Assembly (NCBI RefSeq): GCF_011064595.1
Contig: NZ_JAALJI010000021.1
Span: 1-64,000 of the forward strand
Length of the DNA stretch: 64,000 bases
From: Paludisphaera soli
GTDB taxonomy: Bacteria; Planctomycetota; Planctomycetia; Isosphaerales; Isosphaeraceae
Reading direction: 5' to 3'
The position numbers were made by a program, and so were the translations under genes. Numbering within the stretch: the stretch's first letter is position 1; each line of letters opens with the position of its first letter. The notes under the pieces are model-generated. The model was not told where the DNA came from. It worked only from the letters and a program-made list of their open reading frames with translations, and searched no databases. Shown here one piece after another: positions 59,437 through 64,000 of this stretch.

Positions 59437-60432
59437 GTGAATATGATCGAGAGTCTGGAAGGGCACGTCGCGGAGCACCTGTCGCTGCTGACGCCGGTCG
59501 ACCAGATCTGGCAGCCGACCGATTATCTGCCCGACCTCACCGCCGAGGACTGGTCCGAGCGCCTGCGCGACTTCCGCGAGTCCGCGCGGTGCCTGCCGGA
59601 CGAGCTGCTGGTGGTCCTGGTCGGCAACATGGTCACCGAGGAGGCCCTCCCGAATTACGCGGTCTCCCTGGAGCACATCGCCAAGGATCCCACCGGCGCC
59701 GGAGACGACCCCTGGGCGACCTGGCTGCGGGGCTGGACGGCCGAGGAGAACCGCCACGGCGACCTGCTCAACGCCTACCTCCGGCTGACCGGCCGCGTCG
59801 ACATGCGGGCCGTCGAGGTGACGATCCACCACCTGATCCGCAACGGCTTCGCCCCCGGCCACGAGACCCACCCCTACGAGGGCCTCATCTACGCGTCGTT
59901 CCAGGAGCGGGCCACCCGGATCACGCACGGCAACCTCGCCAAGAAGGCCGCGGATCGGGGCGAGGAGAACCTGGCGAAGATCTGCCGCAAGATCGCCGCC
60001 GACGAGACCCGCCACGAGCTGTTCTACACCCGGATCGTTTCGGAGCTGTTCGAACGCGACCCGGAGACGACCCTGATGTGCTACCGCGCGGTCCTCAAGC
60101 GGGTCGTCATCATGCCCGGCAGCCGGATGACCGACGGCCGCGACCCGGACCTCTTCGAACACTACGGCGACGTGGTGCAGCGCACCGGCATCTACACCTC
60201 GCGCGACTACGCCTCGGTCATCCGCCACCTGAACAACGCCTGGGGCCTGAAGGACCGCTCCTTCGGCGGCAAGGCGGCGAAGGTGCAGGACTACCTCTGC
60301 AACCAGCCCGAGCGCTACGATCGCCTCGCCGAGGAGCGGCGCGGCCGGCCGACGGAGGAACTCCCGAGCCACGCCTTCTCGTGGATCCACGGCCGCTCCG
60401 TCGGCGAAGTGCGCCGAGGCCCGGCGCTCTGA
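59437..60432 (+). CDS. Acyl-ACP desaturase (soluble, stearoyl-ACP desaturase family)
   Basis: 331 residues. Soluble di-iron enzyme that puts a cis double bond into acyl chains on acyl carrier protein. The di-iron ligands are in order: Glu69 (MVTEEALPNY), EENRH (103-107), Glu157 (ASFQERATRI) and DETRHE (189-194). No membrane segment. The start is GTG at 59437 with ggggtga 7 bases upstream; an ATG two codons later is also possible. It supplies unsaturated fatty acids aerobically. No acyl carrier or ferredoxin gene is close by. A strong hairpin follows. Confidence 0.93.
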   Translation: MNMIESLEGHVAEHLSLLTPVDQIWQPTDYLPDLTAEDWSERLRDFRESARCLPDELLVVLVGNMVTEEALPNYAVSLEHIAKDPTGAGDDPWATWLRGWTAEENRHGDLLNAYLRLTGRVDMRAVEVTIHHLIRNGFAPGHETHPYEGLIYASFQERATRITHGNLAKKAADRGEENLAKICRKIAADETRHELFYTRIVSELFERDPETTLMCYRAVLKRVVIMPGSRMTDGRDPDLFEHYGDVVQRTGIYTSRDYASVIRHLNNAWGLKDRSFGGKAAKVQDYLCNQPERYDRLAEERRGRPTEELPSHAFSWIHGRSVGEVRRGPAL

Positions 60433-60460
60433 CCGGGGATCGCCCGACTGAGACGCGGAA

Positions 60461-60510
60461 ACGCCGCGGCTTCGGGGCCTTCCAGGGGAAAGCTGCCGAG
60501 GCCGCGGCGT
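60461..60510. terminator. Strong hairpin between convergent genes
   Basis: acgccgcggcttcgg (60461-60475) pairs with ccgaggccgcggcgt (60496-60510) over 15 positions with one G-T wobble-type change; loop 20 bases. It sits between the desaturase and a convergent PEP-CTERM gene and can act on both sides. No T-run. Confidence 0.6.
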
Positions 60511-60542
60511 CCGTCCGGTCGCTCGATCGCGGATAGGAATCG

Positions 60543-61481
60543 TCAGTCGCGCGAGGCGCGGCGGGCGCCCCTGACGCGGTAGGCGGCGATCCCGGCGGCG
60601 GCGAGGCCGGCCAGGACGATCGAGGAAGGCTCGGGGACGGCGTTGGGGGCGACGGCCAGGCCCCGGATCGTGCCGAACCCGTCCGGCAAAGCGCCGACGA
60701 GCGAGGCGGCGCCGGTGGCCAGGTCGATCGTGTACAGCCCCGCGAGGCTGCCCACGTTGAGCACGGCGTATGCGGTGTTCGAGCCTCCGGGCCCGGCGAG
60801 GATGTCGAAGCCGGCGTCCGACTCGAAGTCGAGCACGGCGCCGTTCAGGGTGACCTGCGCGATGGTGCTCAGCACGCCGGTGTTGTTCGCCAGGGTCGCC
60901 AGCGCGTTCAGGTTGGCGTCGAGCACGTACTGGACCGTCGTGGCGGCCGCGACGCCGAACGCGCTGTTGGTGTAGGCGTTGGCCACGATCTGCGGCGCGA
61001 CGCCCGCGTTGGCGTCGCCGGCGGCGTAGAACAGCGGGACGGTGGCCGCATCGGAGGCCGTGCCGTTGTTCGGGTTGTAGACGATGTTCTCGCCCAGCTC
61101 GCTCACCGTCCGGAGGCGGTCGATGACCGGGTTGAAGTCGATGCCCACCTTGTCGCTGCCGGTCGGCGTCACCCCGGCGCTGCTGGCCAGGGTCAGCTCG
61201 CCGGTGTTGACGTTCACGGTGAAGTAGCGGTCCGCGACGTCGTCGTAGCCGTAGAGCTGGCCGGTGAGCGGCCGGAAGTCGATGTCGTCCAGGCTCGCCC
61301 CCGCGCCCGAGAGCGACAGCGAGATGGTCGACGGCGTCCCCGGCGTCGAGAGGTCGAAGACGTGCAGCGTGGTGCCGCCGTTGCCGAGCACATACCCCGT
61401 GGAGCCCGCCGAGGCGGCGGTCGGGATGACCAGGATGAGGGCGGCCGACAGGGCCGTGCCGATCGCATGAAGCTTATTCAA
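60543..61481 (-). CDS. DUF4394-like PEP-CTERM secreted protein, TTG start
   Basis: 312 residues. The pattern GSTGYVLGNGGTTLHVFDLS, LDDIDFRPLTGQLYGYDDVA, KVGIDFNPVIDRLRTVSELG and FGTIRGLAVAPNAVPEPSS is that of DUF4394, a beta-propeller-like secreted domain. The C-terminus is a PEP-CTERM signal (VPEPSSIVLAGLAAAGIAAY then RVRGARR). The start is TTG at 61481: ggagaa lies about 6 bases upstream, and it gives a perfect signal peptide (NKLHAIGTALSAALILVIPT, cleavage after ASA). The nearby ATG at 61468 is in another frame. Exosortase-sorted surface protein, role unknown. Confidence 0.82.
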   Translation of the reverse strand: MNKLHAIGTALSAALILVIPTAASAGSTGYVLGNGGTTLHVFDLSTPGTPSTISLSLSGAGASLDDIDFRPLTGQLYGYDDVADRYFTVNVNTGELTLASSAGVTPTGSDKVGIDFNPVIDRLRTVSELGENIVYNPNNGTASDAATVPLFYAAGDANAGVAPQIVANAYTNSAFGVAAATTVQYVLDANLNALATLANNTGVLSTIAQVTLNGAVLDFESDAGFDILAGPGGSNTAYAVLNVGSLAGLYTIDLATGAASLVGALPDGFGTIRGLAVAPNAVPEPSSIVLAGLAAAGIAAYRVRGARRASRD

Positions 61482-61755
61482 GGCGGTTCTCCGTAAAGCG
61501 ACCTCGGGGCCGATCGCCGCGTCGGCCCGGGCCTGCTCCGCCCGAGGCGCCGCGTGATCGGTCGGCGCGGCGGGGTGCCGCGCCCGACTTCCTTGAACTG
61601 CCCCCAGAGGCCGCTTTCGGTTCACCTTAATCCAAATTCAGGCTCGGGCGAGGCCGCCTGCGATCGTCACGGAATTCGTAAGTCCTGAATTTCTTTGTCC
61701 TAGCGAATTCGTCGGGCGGCCGTCGCGATATGCCGCCGGGGCTCGGCCTTCAGCC
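61482..61755. other. AT-richer region upstream of the DUF4394-like gene
   Basis: Holds gaattcgtaagtcctgaattt (one 21-base string split here as gaattcgtaa and gtcctgaattt) at 61673-61692 with AATTC/GAATT arms, and a further gaattc at 61706. The 13-mer tcgtaagtcctga (61676-61688) resembles the site at the PEP-CTERM promoter near 37280. The gene's promoter must be here; its exact place is unclear. Confidence 0.45.
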
Positions 61756-62079
61756 TCAGGCTCCGGTCTCGACCTCGTCGTCTTCCTCGTCGAGGGCGTC
61801 CCAGTCGAGGTGGAACGGCAGCCGATAGGTGCCGTCGAGGATCTGCACCAAGGTGACGAGGTGATGGTAGAGGCTCAGGCGGTCGGCGAGCTTCAGCGCG
61901 GGCGGCCAGGGGACGTCGGGGCCCACGCCGACGTCGTCGGCGCCGCGCTTGGCGTCGTCGAGGATCGCGTTGAAGCGGCCGATTTCCTCGATTGCGGCGA
62001 CTTCGGCCAGGCCGGCTTCCCGCAGGTCGGCGATCAACGCGAGGGCCCCGGCCCTGGCGATCTCGGCTCGCTTCCTCAT
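61756..62079 (-). CDS. Hypothetical protein, 107 aa
   Basis: Unknown family. Soluble and helical, without signal peptide. The N-terminal half (AEIARAGALALIADLREAGL, AAIEEIGRFNAILDDAKRGA) is Ala/Glu-rich helix, and the C-terminal part (LADRLSLYHHLVTLVQILDG) ends in an acidic tail (DALDEEDDEVETGA). It lies between the DUF4394-like gene and the truncated kinase gene, on the same strand as both, with gaps of 112 bases or more. No clue to function. Confidence 0.7.
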   Translation of the reverse strand: MRKRAEIARAGALALIADLREAGLAEVAAIEEIGRFNAILDDAKRGADDVGVGPDVPWPPALKLADRLSLYHHLVTLVQILDGTYRLPFHLDWDALDEEDDEVETGA

Positions 62080-62191
62080 CGGTCACGACCTCCCGAAGCC
62101 CTGCGCGGCCGGCCCGTCGCGGCGGCGCGACCATCGGGGTCGAGTCTATCGGCCGGCCTCCGGATGCACAACGACCCTGCCGGGGTCGCGT

Positions 62192-64000
62192 TCAGCGGTC
62201 GGGTTCGGCGGCGGCCAGGCGGACGTACTTCTCGCGGAGGCCGGCGAGGTGGCGGCGGCAGACCTCGTCGTCGGGGGCGAGATCGAAGGCGGCGGCGGCC
62301 TCGGTCAAGGCGGCGCGGAGGGAACGCTCGACGGCCTCGCGGTCGTCCGCGGCCCAGCCGTCCTTCGCCTGCTGCTCCAGGGCCCGGCTCAGCATCATGC
62401 GGGCCTCGACCGAGGCGGGGTCGCGGGCCGTCACGGCGCGGGCCAGCGCGTCCAGCCAGGCGGTCGTGCGGCGCGCCTCGTCGACCCGCCCGGCGCGGCG
62501 GGCCTCGGCGGCCCAGGAGCAGCCGAGATGGGTGAGGCGATCGAGCACATCGTCCCGGAAGTCGCGGGGGAGTCGCCGCCCGGCGAACCGTCCGTCCAGC
62601 TCGACCGTGAGCCGTCTCGCCGTCTCGTCCGGGGCGATGCGGAGGTCGGCGGCGGCCTCGGCCGACGAGCGGAGCTGGCAGGCCGTCAAATCGGCCAGGA
62701 GGGTGTTCAAGGACTGCGGGACGCGCGCGCCTTCGGGGAGCCGGTCGTAGGCCAGCCAGGCGGCGTCGGTCGCCGCCGCGGTCGCCGACGACAGGCCGTG
62801 GGTCTCGTCCTCCAGGACGGCGAGCGAGGCGAGCAGGCCCATAATCGGGTCGTCGGTCCGGTCGCGAAGCTCGCGGAACCGTTCGGCGTTCGCCCGCGAG
62901 ATCCGCCTCGCCGCGTCGGGCTCGCCGTGTTCGCGCAGCCAGAGGGCGAGCTGGGCGCGCGAGCTGTGCAGGATCACGAACGAGTCGAGGGCCCGGAATT
63001 CGCCCGCGTGGGGCGCCAGGGCCCGGTCCACCCGGAGGAATTCGGCCTCCGCTTCGGCCGCGTCGGGCCCCTGAGCGAGGAACTGCCCGCGCCGGACGAC
63101 GACCTCGGCGAAGCGGATCGCGCGCTCGATCTTCGCGTCGGCCGGCGGCGCGTCGGCCCCGGGCGCCAGTAGGTCGGCGGCGTCGGCCAGGAGCCGGACG
63201 CTGTCGTCCCGAGCCCCCGCGCGGTCGCGGTGCTCGGCGAGCTTCATCTCCAGGCCGGCGACCGCGACGGCGTGGCGCGCGGCGATCTCGGGGTTGCGAC
63301 GGAGCTTGGCCGTGAGGGCGAGCACCGCCGCCGTCGCGTCGTCGGCGCGCTGGCTGGACGAGCGCTCGGGCGCGTCCACGGCCTGGCGGAGCAGGTCCAC
63401 CAGGTCGGCGACCGCCGCGTCGGCCGTCGCCTCGCCCTCCAGGGCCCGCGTCAACGCGGCCTCGGCGCGACCCCGCTGGTGTTCCGACCGCCGCCACAGG
63501 ACGGTCAGGCCGACGAGGGCGACGAGCACCGTGGCGGCGAGCGCGGCGGCCAGCGCCGCGAGCGCCGGCCGGCGTCGGCACCACCGCGCCAGCCGTCCGG
63601 CGGCCGAGACGGGGCGGGCGCGGATCGGGAAGCCGTCCAGCCAGCGCCGCAGGTCGTCGGCCAGGTCCGCGGCCGAGGCGTAGCGGCGCGCCGGGTCCTT
63701 CGCCAGGCAGGTCAGGGCGATCGTCTCCAGGTCGAGCGGGAGGCCCGGCGCGAGCGCCCGGGGCGGCGTGGGGCCGGCCGACCTCGGCACGCCCGGGTCC
63801 TCGATCGGCCGGCCGCCGCGGGACGGCGGCCGATTCGTCAGCAGCGCGTAGAGCGTCGCCCCCAGGGCGTACACGTCGGCGGCCGGCCCGAGGGCGCCGG
63901 GCCGGCCGGCCGCCTGCTCGGGCGCCATGAACGCGGGCGTCCCGCGCACGCCGAGCGCCTCCCAGCCGCCCGCCGCGTCGGCCTCGTCGCGGGCGACGCC
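62192..64000 (-). CDS. Ser/Thr protein kinase, N-terminal part beyond the window
   Basis: About 602 residues visible; the frame stays open to the window end. The visible part begins just after the DFG motif (VARDEADAAGGWEALG), then GTPAFMAPEQAAGRPGA and VYALGATLYALLTNRPPSRG of the C-lobe and CLAKDPARRYASAADLADDL. A membrane helix follows (LAALAAALAATVLVALVGLT, about residues 135-155 of the visible part), then a long helical outer region without a known domain, rich in Ala, Arg and Glu. It is a receptor kinase similar in plan to the one at 41385-44222, but here the zinc motif, if any, is out of view. Confidence 0.9.
   Translation of the reverse strand, partial: GVARDEADAAGGWEALGVRGTPAFMAPEQAAGRPGALGPAADVYALGATLYALLTNRPPSRGGRPIEDPGVPRSAGPTPPRALAPGLPLDLETIALTCLAKDPARRYASAADLADDLRRWLDGFPIRARPVSAAGRLARWCRRRPALAALAAALAATVLVALVGLTVLWRRSEHQRGRAEAALTRALEGEATADAAVADLVDLLRQAVDAPERSSSQRADDATAAVLALTAKLRRNPEIAARHAVAVAGLEMKLAEHRDRAGARDDSVRLLADAADLLAPGADAPPADAKIERAIRFAEVVVRRGQFLAQGPDAAEAEAEFLRVDRALAPHAGEFRALDSFVILHSSRAQLALWLREHGEPDAARRISRANAERFRELRDRTDDPIMGLLASLAVLEDETHGLSSATAAATDAAWLAYDRLPEGARVPQSLNTLLADLTACQLRSSAEAAADLRIAPDETARRLTVELDGRFAGRRLPRDFRDDVLDRLTHLGCSWAAEARRAGRVDEARRTTAWLDALARAVTARDPASVEARMMLSRALEQQAKDGWAADDREAVERSLRAALTEAAAAFDLAPDDEVCRRHLAGLREKYVRLAAAEPDR

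Noticed and set aside
1-64000. CRISPR arrays, tRNA genes, transposases, prophage
   Set aside because: I found no regularly spaced repeats, no cloverleaf-like intergenic segment and no recombinase or phage protein in any frame that matters.

Overview
The window is one continuous, very GC-rich stretch with densely packed genes on both strands, no rRNA or tRNA genes, no CRISPR array and no recognisable transposase. Protein content points to a planctomycete, most likely of the Isosphaeraceae: an ECF sigma factor next to a large Ser/Thr kinase, a second receptor kinase, several PEP-CTERM proteins, ExbB/ExbD transport proteins, sialidase- and GH32-like secreted enzymes, and many secreted proteins of unknown function. 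The genus cannot be fixed from the sequence alone.

Layout: 1-3433 holds small hypothetical and membrane proteins plus a phytanoyl-CoA dioxygenase homologue. A gene-free stretch at 3434-4161 carries a family of short repeats. An ExbB, an ExbD and a second ExbD with an N-terminal GYF-like domain follow (4162-6806), interrupted by palindromic repeats, then galE, a TPR protein, a metallophosphatase/SMC-like ATPase pair (9351-14245), a GH32-like enzyme, an acetyltransferase and a membrane protein. From 17491 to 23447 on the minus strand lie a GHL10 hydrolase, a nitrilase-family amidase, and a three-gene signalling cluster: TGS GTPase, receiver/RsbW-like ATPase, receiver/histidine kinase. From 23584 to 28230 are small proteins, an aldose 1-epimerase and a structured, less GC-rich leader. 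A PBP4-type DD-peptidase, a two-gene mechanosensitive channel resembling a split MscK, and a CobB/CbiA homologue lacking both active-site signatures occupy 28231-35881.

From 35897 to 46356 come HEAT/TPR, PEP-CTERM and HhH proteins, the sigma factor-kinase pair, a PBP5-type DD-peptidase and a hypothetical protein. Then uvrB, an orphan solute-binding lipoprotein, nadC-birA (overlapping), an SDR/zinc-dehydrogenase pair, xthA, a sialidase, the RNase P RNA gene rnpB on the minus strand (about 57807-58356), a YbaK-type deacylase, an acyl-ACP desaturase, a DUF4394-like PEP-CTERM protein with a TTG start, and a kinase cut by the window end.

Most of the window is housekeeping and envelope biology. 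The best candidates for new biology are the degenerate CobB-like protein, the GTPase/two-component cluster with degenerate GTPase motifs, the sigma factor-kinase pair whose kinase carries an anti-sigma-like zinc motif, the split MscK locus, the structured leader at 26874-27474, and the paired palindromic repeats.
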